A stretch of 64,000 nucleotides of DNA, from contig SVQY01000002.1 in the NCBI GenBank assembly GCA_015065135.1, positions 1 through 64,000 of the forward strand, written 5' to 3'. The stretch's first letter is position 1. Every line of letters begins with the position of its first letter. Both the position numbers and the translations under genes were made by a program. This DNA is from Oscillospiraceae bacterium. GTDB lineage: Bacteria; Bacillota; Clostridia; Oscillospirales; CAG-272. This document shows positions 23,361 through 32,033 of the stretch, piece by piece. Under the pieces are notes generated by a model. The model saw only the letters and a program-made list of their open reading frames with translations, ran no database searches and was not told the origin of the DNA.

Positions 23361-24194
23361 ATGATCCATTCCGATTGGCACATTCACAGTGAGCATTCCT
23401 ACGATGCCCACACCCCTCTTGCCACCATCGCCGAGAATGCCAAGGCGCAGGGCTTGCGCCTGGTGGGCATTACCGACCACGCCAACTACAACGACGAGAA
23501 ATTTCTCGGGGATCTGAAAAGCTCGGTCGCAGGCGTGACCGAGGCACAAAAGACCTATCCGATCCTGGTGCTGGGCGTGGAGCTGACCCCCATTGCCAAG
23601 CCCGAGTTTGACTATATCGCCGGGACAGGCACAAGAGAGGGCTATCTGCCCCCTGCGCAGGACACCCCCTACGAGATCGAGCTTGCCGCCTCCAAGGCGG
23701 AGCTGCAAAAAATGGGCGTGCGCTATGCCATCGGTGCCTCCCATTGGCGGGTGGACGTGCCGAAATCGGCGCAAAACTCCACCGATATGGATGCTTGCAT
23801 CAAGGAGTGGTACCGTCAGCAGCTGTGGCTGGCCTGCGATGAGCGCGTGACCATTCTCGGTCACCCCTGGTACCACGGCAAGGGGCTCTGGTATGAGGAT
23901 TTCTCGGTCATCTCCCACTCTATGAACACGGATATTGCCGCCGCGCTGAAGGAAAACGGCAAGTATGTGGAATGCAACTCCCACTTCTTCCACACCGCGC
24001 AGGCCACCGAGAAATTCCGCTGCCAATATGCGGAATTTTTGCGCGAGCTGTTTGAAATGGGCATCCCCGTCACCTACGGCTCGGATGCGCACAACGGCTA
24101 CGGCGATGCTCGCGCACGGGTAGAAAAATATCTTGCCGCCGCCGGCTTCAAGGACGGCGACATTTCCGAGCTGTCCGAGAACGTGCTTTGGTAA
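23361..24194 (+). CDS. PHP-domain phosphoesterase (histidinol-phosphatase-like)
   Basis: 277 residues. Metal-binding motifs of the PHP family are in order: DWHIHSEHSYDA (5-16), GITDHANY, VLGVELTP, ILGHPW and TYGSDAHN near the end. PHP proteins are metal-dependent phosphoesterases, with histidinol phosphatase HisK the best-known relative. No histidine genes are nearby, so the substrate is open. GGAGG lies 9 bases before the ATG. Confidence 0.82.
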   Translation: MIHSDWHIHSEHSYDAHTPLATIAENAKAQGLRLVGITDHANYNDEKFLGDLKSSVAGVTEAQKTYPILVLGVELTPIAKPEFDYIAGTGTREGYLPPAQDTPYEIELAASKAELQKMGVRYAIGASHWRVDVPKSAQNSTDMDACIKEWYRQQLWLACDERVTILGHPWYHGKGLWYEDFSVISHSMNTDIAAALKENGKYVECNSHFFHTAQATEKFRCQYAEFLRELFEMGIPVTYGSDAHNGYGDARARVEKYLAAAGFKDGDISELSENVLW

Positions 24195-24197
24195 AAC

Positions 24198-24228
24198 AAA
24201 AAAGCTCCCCATTTTGGGGAGCTTTTTT
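24198..24228. terminator. Bidirectional terminator
   Basis: AAAAAAGCTCCCC-ATTTT-GGGGAGCTTTTTT between convergent genes. Confidence 0.9.
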
Positions 24229-24232
24229 CTGC

Positions 24233-26293
24233 TTATTTTTCAAAATAAAGGATAGCGTATGCGGTTTTTTCGGGCAGAGTGATCCGATAGCCCTTTGCCT
24301 CGCGGCAAACGGCACTCTCCTCGCCGTTAAAGGGGGTAAATACCCTGGGAGAAATTTCGGATGCCACCAGCACCTCGCGGGAAATGCCCACGGGCTCCGC
24401 CTTGTTCACAAAATTCACACGACTGCGGTGGAAGCGGATCTCGTCCAGGTGGTGATCGATATCGGTGTCGTAATCCCCTGCCAGCAGGTGCAGGATAAAG
24501 CCCTTTTCGGTCTCAAAGGCGGTGATCAGATAGCCCTGTGAGGCCGTCACACGGACGGGCGACCTCCTGCCGTATTTCTCACAAAGCTCCACCATGCCCT
24601 CTCCTGCCCCCTCACTGATGCGCTTGGGGTTATAATAGATACCGTCTGCCACCCTTTTCCATACAGAGGGGGCATCGCAGGCAGGCACCTCGGTATGCAA
24701 CACCCAGTCGGCATTCTTATGCCAGACGCCGTAGGCGATGGTGTCAAAAAAGTCCTCCGGCTGTTCCGGCTCGGGAGCACTTGGCAGCTGCCAGCGGCTC
24801 TCACATTCGGGGAGTGGCGTAGGGCCCGAGATCAGAACTCTGCCGCCGTTTTTAACGTAATTTCTGATACCGTCCTGCAGCTTTTGGTCAAGCAGCACCA
24901 CGCTGGAAAGCACCGTAACGGCGTATTTTTTCGCGTCCTCGGGGATGTCAAAAACGGTATCCGCACCGATGCCTGCGGCAAACAGGGCGCGCAGGGTACC
25001 GGCATAATCCGGATAGTATCCGCGGCGCAGATTGCCGAAGAAGGTGTGGTCACGGGTCTCCCCCGAGAAGTAGACCGCCACCTGCCCCATCGACTCGCCG
25101 CCGAACAGCTCGGGATGCGCCTTTTCAAAGCCGAAGGCCCTGCCGATCACGTCCGCCTCGTCGGGCAGCTCCCGCAGCATATGATCGGGCAGCCCCAGGC
25201 GCGCCTTCAGAGTGGAGAACAAACAATCGGTATCCAGTACCTTGTTCACCGCCCAGATGATATTTGCCGAGGGCTCGGTGAAGCCGTAGCCCGTGGAGAA
25301 GGAGCGGATGCCGTTCTCCCTTGCCACCGCCTGATGGTGGGAAAAGCTCACCATGCGGTCGGGGATAGATACGTTTGCGGTGACGGGATCGTGCTTGTAG
25401 GGGGGCGTGTTGCCGCTCATCTCGGAATGCACGTAGTTACTGCCGCCCTCGATGAACACGCGGGCATCGCAGGCCTTGCCCACCACCGAATAGGAGGCGC
25501 TGTTGGCGCCGCAGGTGGTCAGGGGGAAGCCCTCGGGCAGCACCTCCGACGCACGGCGAAGGAACTCCTTACCCGTATCGTAGCGCATATCGATCCAGCT
25601 GTTCCAGGCAGGATTTGCCCAGTTGCCCCAGAAGCTCCGATCGGTGATGGGAGGCAGCTCCAGCCCCGTGCGCGCACGGAAGGAGGCTCTGCAATGGGGA
25701 CAGGAGCAGGACATGAAGTGCATATAGTGATCCGAGTCCTCTGCCGCAAGGCCGTCGATGCCGGTGTCCTTCACCAAATTTTTGACGTAATCGCAATAAG
25801 CATCCAGATAGTCGGGGTTGTTGTAGCAAAAGCCCTCCGCCGCATACTGGGGGTAATACAGCACGCTGTCATCCCGCACGTCCAGCATTCGCCAGTCATT
25901 CAGGCGCTTGCCCTTGTATTCCCAGGAGGCGGCCGCCTCACGGGAGGGAGAAAAGGGCAGATGCGGACCGCTGTGCAGCATCACGTGGCGCATCTCCTCA
26001 CGGGTGTCATAGCGGTGAACGAGATTGACCGAATGGCGGTCGTACAGCTCAATGCCGTACTTGTGCAGCTCCTCCGCCACGGCAGCGATATGATCGTGCA
26101 GCAGGGTGAAATAGGGGAGATAATCCCACCTGAAATGGGCACCGAACAAAATGGCGGTGGTCACCTCTGCCCTTGCCGCCTTCTCGGCTCTCCTTTTGAT
26201 CCGCTCCAGGCCGTCGTGATTGGGCCAGTTCAGATCCTCCCAGGTCATCCACCAGTTGATCAGCCGTCTGTGCTTTTTCAGATCATATGCCAT
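24233..26293 (-). CDS. Putative glycoside hydrolase (GHL6/GH42-like)
   Basis: 686 residues, no signal peptide, hence cytoplasmic. The N-terminal part is TIM-barrel-like with GIDGLAAEDSDHYMHFMSCS and the CPHC pair, a layout seen in hypothetical glycosyl hydrolase family 6 and GH42-related enzymes. The middle (about 430-520) has the amidotransferase-like fold of GH42 trimerisation domains (YAVTVLSSVVLLDQ, VKNGGRVLISGP). A C-terminal beta domain follows. The substrate cannot be named. GGAGA precedes the ATG. The AraC gene directly upstream on the same strand is its likely regulator. Confidence 0.65.
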   Translation of the reverse strand: MAYDLKKHRRLINWWMTWEDLNWPNHDGLERIKRRAEKAARAEVTTAILFGAHFRWDYLPYFTLLHDHIAAVAEELHKYGIELYDRHSVNLVHRYDTREEMRHVMLHSGPHLPFSPSREAAASWEYKGKRLNDWRMLDVRDDSVLYYPQYAAEGFCYNNPDYLDAYCDYVKNLVKDTGIDGLAAEDSDHYMHFMSCSCPHCRASFRARTGLELPPITDRSFWGNWANPAWNSWIDMRYDTGKEFLRRASEVLPEGFPLTTCGANSASYSVVGKACDARVFIEGGSNYVHSEMSGNTPPYKHDPVTANVSIPDRMVSFSHHQAVARENGIRSFSTGYGFTEPSANIIWAVNKVLDTDCLFSTLKARLGLPDHMLRELPDEADVIGRAFGFEKAHPELFGGESMGQVAVYFSGETRDHTFFGNLRRGYYPDYAGTLRALFAAGIGADTVFDIPEDAKKYAVTVLSSVVLLDQKLQDGIRNYVKNGGRVLISGPTPLPECESRWQLPSAPEPEQPEDFFDTIAYGVWHKNADWVLHTEVPACDAPSVWKRVADGIYYNPKRISEGAGEGMVELCEKYGRRSPVRVTASQGYLITAFETEKGFILHLLAGDYDTDIDHHLDEIRFHRSRVNFVNKAEPVGISREVLVASEISPRVFTPFNGEESAVCREAKGYRITLPEKTAYAILYFEK

Positions 26294-26322
26294 ATGCGCT
26301 CTCCTTTTTTACAGTTATCATC

Positions 26323-26351
26323 ATTATAGCATAGCGTTATCGCTTTTTCAA
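26323..26351 (-). promoter_or_regulatory. Promoter of the putative glycoside hydrolase
   Basis: Minus strand TTTCAA (26346-26351), 17-base spacer, extended -10 TGCTATAAT (26323-26328). It overlaps the end of the AraC gene. Confidence 0.65.
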
Positions 26352-27190
26352 GCATTTGAGGGCAATTCGCCGCCCCCTTGGGCGCGGTATTCCCCGGGCA
26401 GCATTCCCACGTATCGTTGAAAGCTGCGCGCAAAATAGGAGGGGCTTTCAAAGCCGCAGCGCTCCCCCACCTCGCGAATGCTCAGCCCTCCGTCAAGCAG
26501 CAGCCGCTGCGCCATCTTGCACCGCGTGCGGTTGACGTACGCCACAAAGGTGTAGCCCGTGTATTTGTGAAATTCGCGGGAAAGATAGCACTTGTTCATC
26601 CCCACAAAGGCGGCCACGTCCTCCAGCGAAAAGCTCTTGCCGTAGGAGGCGCGGATATAATCGATGGCAGCCTTCACGTGGGCGACACTTCCCTCCGATT
26701 GCTCCGAGCGCTGAGACGGCGTGCCGTACCCGTTGCAAAGCGCGACCATCAGCCGCAGGACCGCAGTGCGGATCTGCAGCGTGCGATAAGGAGCCTCCGC
26801 CGCTATGCCGTAAGCCCCATGCAGCTCCTCCAGCAGCACCCGCAGACCGTCGTCGCGGATCAGCGGTGCAAAACGGATGGCATTGGTATCAAAGCCGTTG
26901 GCAAGGCAGAAGGCACGGTCCACGATGAGATACCGATAGGCCATCGGCTCCTCATCCGCCGCCAGGGTGTGCAGATGATTGGCATTGATCACCGCCACGT
27001 CCCCCGCGCCCACGGAAAGCACCTGCCCGTTGTTGGAGATCACGCCGCTCCCCCGTGTCACGTACAAAAGCTCGATATTTTCATGCCAGTTGGAGGAGCC
27101 CGGCATACGGTAAGTAGGCGGCGCAACGCTCTGCTTATAGATAAAGGGCAGCGCCCGATCCTCCAGATGATGATTTTCGTAACGGCTCAC
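26348..27190 (-). CDS. AraC-family transcriptional regulator
   Basis: 280 residues. An N-terminal cupin-like sensor domain (about 25-130: HENIELLYVTRGSGVIS, GDVAVINANHLH) is followed by two AraC helix-turn-helices (about 180-278) with FSLEDVAAFVGMNKCYLSRE and the signature GFESPSYFARSFQRYVGMLP. The start is GTG at 27190, 7 bases after GGAG; the upstream frame includes the ribosome binding site and is rejected. It is divergent from the isomerase/dehydrogenase pair and upstream of the hydrolase, so it may control both. Confidence 0.88.
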   Translation of the reverse strand: MSRYENHHLEDRALPFIYKQSVAPPTYRMPGSSNWHENIELLYVTRGSGVISNNGQVLSVGAGDVAVINANHLHTLAADEEPMAYRYLIVDRAFCLANGFDTNAIRFAPLIRDDGLRVLLEELHGAYGIAAEAPYRTLQIRTAVLRLMVALCNGYGTPSQRSEQSEGSVAHVKAAIDYIRASYGKSFSLEDVAAFVGMNKCYLSREFHKYTGYTFVAYVNRTRCKMAQRLLLDGGLSIREVGERCGFESPSYFARSFQRYVGMLPGEYRAQGGGELPSNA

Positions 27191-27239
27191 GTTTTTTCTC
27201 CATTCGCAAAAATATCGCACAAATCGCAAGAATGTGTGA

Positions 27240-27268
27240 TTGACAAGCTCATTTTAACGCCGTATAAT
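27240..27268 (+). promoter_or_regulatory. Consensus promoter of the isomerase/dehydrogenase pair
   Basis: TTGACA (27240-27245), 17-base spacer, TATAAT (27263-27268). Such a strong core promoter may be held down by a repressor or by the divergent AraC protein. Confidence 0.8.
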
Positions 27269-27317
27269 AGAATTGTCAATGCGAAATCCAAAATTTGTAT
27301 CATTTCAGGAGGTTACT

Positions 27318-28142
27318 ATGAACAAGATCGGCGTTTTGATCTGCCTGCGCCCCGAGACCGACGTTGCCGCGGAATTCAAAAAGGCCAAGGAGCTTGGCTG
27401 CGAGTGCTGCCAGGTCACCGTATGGGATATGTCCCTTTACACCGAGGAAAAGGCCGCAGAGCTGCTGGCGGCATCCAAGGCATACGATATTGAGATCTCC
27501 ACCCTTTGGGCAGGCTGGTCCGGCCCCAAGGAATGGAACTTTACGGGCGGACCCTCCACCCTTGGTATCGTCCCCGCTGCCTACCGCATGCAACGCACCG
27601 AGGAGATCCTGCAGGGCGTGGATTTCGCGGTCAGACTCGGCGTCAGCCGTGTGGCGACCCACGCGGGATTTCTGCCCGAGAATATGAACGATCCCCAGTA
27701 TCGGGATGTTCTCGCCGCCCTGCGCTATATTGCCAAGACCTGCCAGAAAAAGGGCGTCAATTTCCTCTTTGAAACGGGTCAGGAGACCCCCGTTACTCTG
27801 CTGCGCTACATCGAGGCCATCGGCTATGACAACGTGGGCATCAACATGGACACCGCCAATCTGATCCTGTACGGCAAGGCAAACTCTGCCGATGCCATCA
27901 CCGTGTTCGGCAAATACGTGATGGATACCCACATCAAGGACGGACTTTACCCCACCGACGGCTGCGCCCTCGGCAAGGAGGTCAAGGTGGGCGAGGGTAT
28001 GGCAAATATCCCCGAGGTGGCAAAGCGGCTGCAGGCAGTGGGCTACACGGGCAACTATATCATCGAGCGCGAGATCAGCGGCGAGCAGCAGACCAAGGAC
28101 ATCATCGAAACGCTGGACTATCTGAAAAAGATCTTAAGATAA
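27318..28142 (+). CDS. Sugar phosphate isomerase/epimerase-like TIM barrel
   Basis: 274 residues of the xylose-isomerase-like superfamily. Metal and substrate residues are visible in RVATHAGFLPE, FLFETGQETP, VGINMDTANL, MDTHIKDGLYP and YIIEREISGE. The AGGAGG is 6 bases before the ATG. It forms a two-gene unit with a Gfo/Idh/MocA dehydrogenase 12 bases downstream, the usual partnership in inositol or keto-sugar pathways. The specific substrate is not evident. Confidence 0.82.
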   Translation: MNKIGVLICLRPETDVAAEFKKAKELGCECCQVTVWDMSLYTEEKAAELLAASKAYDIEISTLWAGWSGPKEWNFTGGPSTLGIVPAAYRMQRTEEILQGVDFAVRLGVSRVATHAGFLPENMNDPQYRDVLAALRYIAKTCQKKGVNFLFETGQETPVTLLRYIEAIGYDNVGINMDTANLILYGKANSADAITVFGKYVMDTHIKDGLYPTDGCALGKEVKVGEGMANIPEVAKRLQAVGYTGNYIIEREISGEQQTKDIIETLDYLKKILR

Positions 28143-28154
28143 AGGAGAACGATC

Positions 28155-29174
28155 ATGCTGAAAGTAGGATTGATCGGCTTTGGCGGCATCGCCAAGGCAC
28201 ACAGAAAGGCATACGCCAACCTGGAAAAGCTGGGCAAGGCACAGCTGGTCTGCGCCTATGACATTGACCCCGAGGCATTCGATCGCAAGATCAAGATCAA
28301 CATCGACGACGGCAAGGCGGATTTGGAGGAGCATATCACCTTCTACACCGACCTTGACGAAATGCTGGCAAAGGAGGAGATCGACTTTCTGGATCTCTGC
28401 GTCCCCACCTTTTTGCATAGCAAGATCGCCTCGGATATGCTCCGTCGCGGCTATCACGTCATGTGTGAAAAGCCCATGTCCCTGACGGCGGCGGACTGCG
28501 ACGAGATGCTGCAGGCCTCCCGTGAGAGCGGCAAGGAGCTGATGATCGGCCAGTGCCTGCGCTTTTACCCCGCGTTCGATTACATCAAGGCAGCTATCGA
28601 GGAAAACCGCTACGGCAAGGTACTGGGCGGATTTTTCTGCCGCCTCAGCGCGCCGCCCATCTGGGGCTGGGAAAACTGGTTCATGTCCCCCGAGCGCTCG
28701 GGCGGCTGTATCACAGATCTGCACATCCACGACGTGGATATCATTCGCTATCTGTTCGGAGAGCCGCAGGCGATCAGCTGCAGGACCAGCTCCAGCGTCT
28801 GCATCCACGACACGGTGCATACCGCCTTCTTCTATGACGGCGCCCCCATCACCGCCATTGGCGACTGGACCCTGACCGGCACCAAGTTCTGCGCGGACTG
28901 CCGCGTGGAGTTTGAGCAGGCCACCGTTGCCTACGAGGGCGGCGTGCTCACCGTTTACCCCAAGGACGGTAGCGAAAACAAGGTCATTCCGCTGGAGAAG
29001 ATCAGCGGCTATCAGGGCGAGCTGGATTACTTCTGCGACGTGGTAACGGGCAGTATCAAAAACGAAAAGAACCCTGCGACCAGCGCCGCCACCACCATCC
29101 GCCTTATTGAGCGGATGCGCCGGAGCGCCGACAACGGCGGCGAGACGCTACCCTTTGCCGCCACTCTGAAATAA
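28155..29174 (+). CDS. Gfo/Idh/MocA-family oxidoreductase
   Basis: 339 residues. The N-terminal Rossmann fold binds NAD(P): VGLIGFGGIAKAHRKAY, DLCVPTFLHSKIA and the signature CEKPMSL. The C-terminal alpha/beta domain carries the active site, including SGGCITDLHIHDVDIIRYLFG with the conserved His-Asp. Members oxidise sugars, inositols or their derivatives. It is co-transcribed with the TIM barrel just before it, and a terminator follows. Confidence 0.9.
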   Translation: MLKVGLIGFGGIAKAHRKAYANLEKLGKAQLVCAYDIDPEAFDRKIKINIDDGKADLEEHITFYTDLDEMLAKEEIDFLDLCVPTFLHSKIASDMLRRGYHVMCEKPMSLTAADCDEMLQASRESGKELMIGQCLRFYPAFDYIKAAIEENRYGKVLGGFFCRLSAPPIWGWENWFMSPERSGGCITDLHIHDVDIIRYLFGEPQAISCRTSSSVCIHDTVHTAFFYDGAPITAIGDWTLTGTKFCADCRVEFEQATVAYEGGVLTVYPKDGSENKVIPLEKISGYQGELDYFCDVVTGSIKNEKNPATSAATTIRLIERMRRSADNGGETLPFAATLK

Positions 29175-29190
29175 CCTCGTATCTATCACG

Positions 29191-29226
29191 TAAGGGGCTC
29201 CCTTAAGGGAGCCCCTTATTTTTTGG
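29191..29226 (+). terminator. Terminator of the isomerase/dehydrogenase pair
   Basis: AAGGGGCTCCC-TTAA-GGGAGCCCCTT followed by ATTTTTT. Confidence 0.88.
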
Positions 29227-29235
29227 CGTCGGCGC

Positions 29236-29263
29236 TTGACAAGCCGCCTCTTTGTGCTATAAT
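29236..29263 (+). promoter_or_regulatory. Promoter of the MATE exporter
   Basis: TTGACA (29236-29241), 16-base spacer, extended -10 TGCTATAAT (TATAAT at 29258-29263). Confidence 0.75.
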
Positions 29264-29297
29264 GTGGATGAAGTCCAATAAAGAAGGTGATATTCCC

Positions 29298-30704
29298 ATG
29301 AAAAGAGATCTTACCACCGGCTCCCCCGCAAAGCAGATCCTTCTTTTTACCATTCCGTTTCTGATCGGTAACCTCTTCCAGCAATTCTATAATATTGCGG
29401 ATATGGTGATCGTCGGCCGTACCATTGATAGCCTGGCCTATGCGGCGGTCGGCTCCACGGGCAGCCTTGTCTGGTTTGCCAGCGGTGCCATCCAATCGCT
29501 GACCGTAGGCTTTTCCGCCGTAACGGCGCGCTTTGTGGGCGCGGGGGACGAGGAGCGAGTCAAGCGCTCCTTTGCCGTCGCCATCAAGCTTTCCGCCGTG
29601 ATCTCGGTGCTGATGGCAATCGCGTGTGTGCTGCTGGCACGCCCGATGCTTACCCTTTTGCGCACCCCCGAGAACCTGTTTGAGCCTGCCTATCAATACG
29701 TGGTCTGGATCTTTGCGGGACTTGTGGCAACCGCGCTTTTCAACCTGCTCTCCAACACCATCCGCGCATTGGGAGACTCCAGGACGCCTCTGTATTTTCT
29801 GATCGTCGCCTGCGTAGTAAATATCATTCTGGATATCGTCTTCATCACCGCCTTCCGTATGGGCACGGCCGGTGCGGGGCTTGCCACCGTGATCGCTCAG
29901 CTCATCTCGGGCTTGCTTTGCATCCTTTATATGAGAAAGAAGCACCCTGCTCTGCACCTGCGCAGACGGCACTTTTCTCACGATGGCATTATGAATAAGG
30001 ATCTGCTGCGCATCGGTATTCCCATGGCGCTGCTCAATATGGTACTGTCGATCGGCTCGGTCATCGTACAATTCGTTACCAACGGATTTGGCGATCTCTA
30101 TGTTTCCGCGCAGGTGACCGGCTCCAAGATCGAGACCTTCCTCACCCAGCCCCTGCTTTCCTTTGGCTCTGCCGTTTCGGTCTTTGCCGCACAGAACCAC
30201 GGTGCCAAAAAGCACCAAAGGATCCTGGACGGTAGCAAGAAAACGATGCTGATGTGCTGCGCGTGGTGTGTGATCGCAGCGCTGATCCTACTGCCCTTCG
30301 GTAAATTCTTTATCCGTCTGATCGCGGGCGCGTCGGTCGATCCCATCGTGGTCGATTACGCCTACACCTACATTCTGATCAACACGGCAATGACCTTTGT
30401 CCTCTCCGCGCTGATCGTGTTCAAAAGTGTGCTGCAGGCGGTGGGTAGGACCACCTGGTCGATGGTCTCCGGCTTCACCGAGATCGCAGGGCGCGGCGGC
30501 GTGGCGCTGCTGGTGGTGGCGCTGACCTCCGCAGCCGTTGTGGATCAATCCATCGGCTTCACCATTGTCTGCTTTTCCAACCCTGCTGCGTGGCTGTTCG
30601 GCTTACTGACCGTCATTGCGGATTACTGCTTGATGCGCGCCGCCTTCAAGCGACTGGCCGCAGAGGAAGCAAAGGAAAATGCCGAAGATGCGGCAACAGC
30701 ATAA
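29298..30704 (+). CDS. MATE-family efflux transporter
   Basis: 468 residues with 12 predicted helices in two six-helix halves. Family marks are FTIPFLIGNLFQQFYNIADM, VGRTIDSLAYAAVGSTGSL, NTIRALGDSRTPLYF and, in the second half, GIPMALLNMVLSIGS, GSKIETFLTQPLLSFGSAV and KSVLQAVGRTTWSM. These proteins export cationic drugs or metabolites in exchange for Na+ or H+. The start has AAGAAGGTG upstream. It is monocistronic between two terminators. Confidence 0.92.
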   Translation: MKRDLTTGSPAKQILLFTIPFLIGNLFQQFYNIADMVIVGRTIDSLAYAAVGSTGSLVWFASGAIQSLTVGFSAVTARFVGAGDEERVKRSFAVAIKLSAVISVLMAIACVLLARPMLTLLRTPENLFEPAYQYVVWIFAGLVATALFNLLSNTIRALGDSRTPLYFLIVACVVNIILDIVFITAFRMGTAGAGLATVIAQLISGLLCILYMRKKHPALHLRRRHFSHDGIMNKDLLRIGIPMALLNMVLSIGSVIVQFVTNGFGDLYVSAQVTGSKIETFLTQPLLSFGSAVSVFAAQNHGAKKHQRILDGSKKTMLMCCAWCVIAALILLPFGKFFIRLIAGASVDPIVVDYAYTYILINTAMTFVLSALIVFKSVLQAVGRTTWSMVSGFTEIAGRGGVALLVVALTSAAVVDQSIGFTIVCFSNPAAWLFGLLTVIADYCLMRAAFKRLAAEEAKENAEDAATA

Positions 30705-30746
30705 GAGCAAGGGCGGCTCCCAAATGGGAGCCGCCCTTGCTCTTAT
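30703..30746. terminator. Bidirectional terminator
   Basis: A 20-bp perfect stem with the AAAT loop, overlapping both the stop of the MATE gene and that of the HTH gene. Confidence 0.88.
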
Positions 30747-30946
30747 TTCTGATAATATTCCTCAAACAGATCGTTAGGTGTACACTCCAGAATATCGCAG
30801 ATCGCCTGCAGATTTTCAAATTTGATGCCACCCGTCTCGTTGTTAACGATCCGATTGAAATTCTGATAGCTGAGGCCCAGCTGTATATATAACCAGTACT
30901 TTGTTTTCCCCTTTTCTTTCAGAATATCCAGGATGCGAAGCTTCAT
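30743..30946 (-). CDS. Small Cro/C1-type HTH regulator
   Basis: 67 residues, nearly all one XRE helix-turn-helix: MKLRILDILKEKGKTKYWL, LGLSYQNFNRIVNNE, FENLQAICDILECTPNDLFE. It is DNA-binding only, with no sensor domain. AGAGGTGAGAG precedes the start. It is divergent from the zinc-ribbon gene at 31075, with ATGTATA motifs between them that could be its operator. Confidence 0.85.
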   Translation of the reverse strand: MKLRILDILKEKGKTKYWLYIQLGLSYQNFNRIVNNETGGIKFENLQAICDILECTPNDLFEEYYQK

Positions 30947-30968
30947 ACTCTCACCTCTACATTATAGT

Positions 30969-31032
30969 ATGTATAAATTATAGGCCGAAAAACCCTTGAC
31001 AAGTAGACTTTCGCATTATATAATGTATACAT
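30969..31032. promoter_or_regulatory. Putative operator region between HTH and zinc-ribbon genes
   Basis: A palindrome ATGTATACAT (31023-31032) overlaps the end of the -10 of the rightward promoter, and a half-site ATGTATA lies at 30969-30975 near the leftward TATAAT (about 30960-30965). This spacing suits a small dimeric repressor, probably the neighbouring HTH protein; inferred only. Confidence 0.45.
30996..31024 (+). promoter_or_regulatory. Consensus promoter of the zinc-ribbon gene
   Basis: TTGACA (30996-31001), 17-base spacer, TATAAT (31019-31024). Confidence 0.8.
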
Positions 31033-31074
31033 AAGTGTTTTGCAAAACACAAATAAACAGAAAGGAGAAAACAT

Positions 31075-31362
31075 ATGAAAAACTGCACTCAATGCGGGAA
31101 AGAATTGGTTGACGATGCCGTTGTGTGTACCAACTGCGGCTGCTCCACCTCTGTCATGAAAGAGGACAAGGTCAGCATCGGTCTTTGCATCCTTTCTTTT
31201 TTCATTCCGCTGTTCGGCATCATTTACTGGCCGCTGATGCGTAAGGAAACACCCAAGAAGGCCCGGGCGTGCGGCATTACCGCGATCGTTTCTTGGGTTG
31301 TTACTTTTGTAACCAGCTTCTTGCCCATTCTTTTCCTGCTTCTGCTTGGAGCTGCTGCGTAA
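31075..31362 (+). CDS. Small zinc-ribbon membrane protein
   Basis: 95 residues. The N-terminal zinc ribbon has the pairs CTQC (4-7) and CTNC (18-21). Two hydrophobic helices follow (about 33-52 and 65-90). Such short zinc-ribbon plus TM proteins are common in Firmicutes, but their role is unknown. AAAGGAG precedes the ATG. The HTH gene is divergent, and terminators isolate the unit. Confidence 0.78.
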   Translation: MKNCTQCGKELVDDAVVCTNCGCSTSVMKEDKVSIGLCILSFFIPLFGIIYWPLMRKETPKKARACGITAIVSWVVTFVTSFLPILFLLLLGAAA

Positions 31363-31369
31363 CCTCCGC

Positions 31370-31405
31370 AAGAAGGGACCTCGATCGGGGTCCCTTCTTT
31401 TTTTG
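31370..31405 (+). terminator. Terminator of the zinc-ribbon gene
   Basis: AAGAAGGGACC paired with GGTCCCTTCTT, then TTTTTT. Confidence 0.85.
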
Positions 31406-31429
31406 TACAAAAATAAATTTCGATAAATC

Positions 31430-31470
31430 TTGACAGATGTATTGACAGATGTTTTGTTTTGCGCTATACT
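31430..31470 (+). promoter_or_regulatory. Promoter with tandemly duplicated -35 box
   Basis: TTGACAGATGTA and TTGACAGATGTT repeat head to tail (31430-31453). The second TTGACA (31442-31447) is 17 bases from TATACT (31465-31470). The first is 12 bases further upstream and may be a remnant or a regulator site. Confidence 0.65.
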
Positions 31471-31518
31471 AAAAGTAGCTGGTATCAGCTAAAAACAACA
31501 ACTTGGAGGATTACAACT

Positions 31519-31848
31519 ATGGAGTCTAAGTTCACTGGTGGCCTTCTGGGCCTCATCGGCATGGGAATTCTGACCGGTCTTCTCTGCACCTTCACTCTTG
31601 GTCTGGGTCTGCCCTGGGCTATGTGCATGTTGATCAACTGGTATGTAAAGCATACCACGATCGACGGCCGCAAGGTCAAGTTTGACGGCACCGGCGGTCA
31701 GCTGTTCGGCCAGTACATCAAGTGGTTCCTGTTGACTATCGTTACCCTTGGTATCTATAGCTTCTGGCTTGGCATCAAGATGGTCAAGTGGGTCGTTTCT
31801 CACATTCACCTTGAGGCTGCTGAGGCTCCTGCTGTTGCTGCAGAATAA
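31519..31848 (+). CDS. Small membrane protein, DUF898-like
   Basis: 109 residues with two or three hydrophobic segments (about 9-38 and 68-93). The pattern FTGGLLGLIGMGILTGLLC, VKFDGTGGQLFGQYIKWF and TLGIYSFWLGIKMVKWV resembles the repeat unit of DUF898/YjgN inner-membrane proteins, here as a single unit. Function unknown. TTGGAGGA precedes the ATG. The gene stands alone between terminators. Confidence 0.65.
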   Translation: MESKFTGGLLGLIGMGILTGLLCTFTLGLGLPWAMCMLINWYVKHTTIDGRKVKFDGTGGQLFGQYIKWFLLTIVTLGIYSFWLGIKMVKWVVSHIHLEAAEAPAVAAE

Positions 31849-31855
31849 GCAAAAC

Positions 31856-31887
31856 AAAAACACCTCGCTTTTGCGAGGTGTTTTTTT
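31856..31887 (+). terminator. Terminator of the DUF898-like gene
   Basis: AAACACCTCGC-TTTT-GCGAGGTGTTTTTTT. Confidence 0.88.
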
Positions 31888-31957
31888 GCTTTATCCTTTA
31901 AAAAGTGCCCAAACGGTATAGAAAAAACCGAAAATCCGGCCATTTTTGCTTTTTTTA

Positions 31958-31986
31958 TTGACAAAAACGCGGCAACAAGCTACAAT
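31958..31986 (+). promoter_or_regulatory. Promoter of the GDSL/MBL operon
   Basis: TTGACA (31958-31963), 17-base spacer, TACAAT (31981-31986). Confidence 0.75.
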
Positions 31987-32033
31987 ACACTTAACGGGGG
32001 TTGCCCCGATCTAAAAAAAGAGAGGTATATGTC

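Noticed and set aside
24695..26329. A 544-codon plus-strand open frame opposite the putative glycoside hydrolase
   Set aside because: Low-complexity shadow translation; the minus-strand gene has a promoter, ribosome binding site and TIM-barrel motifs.
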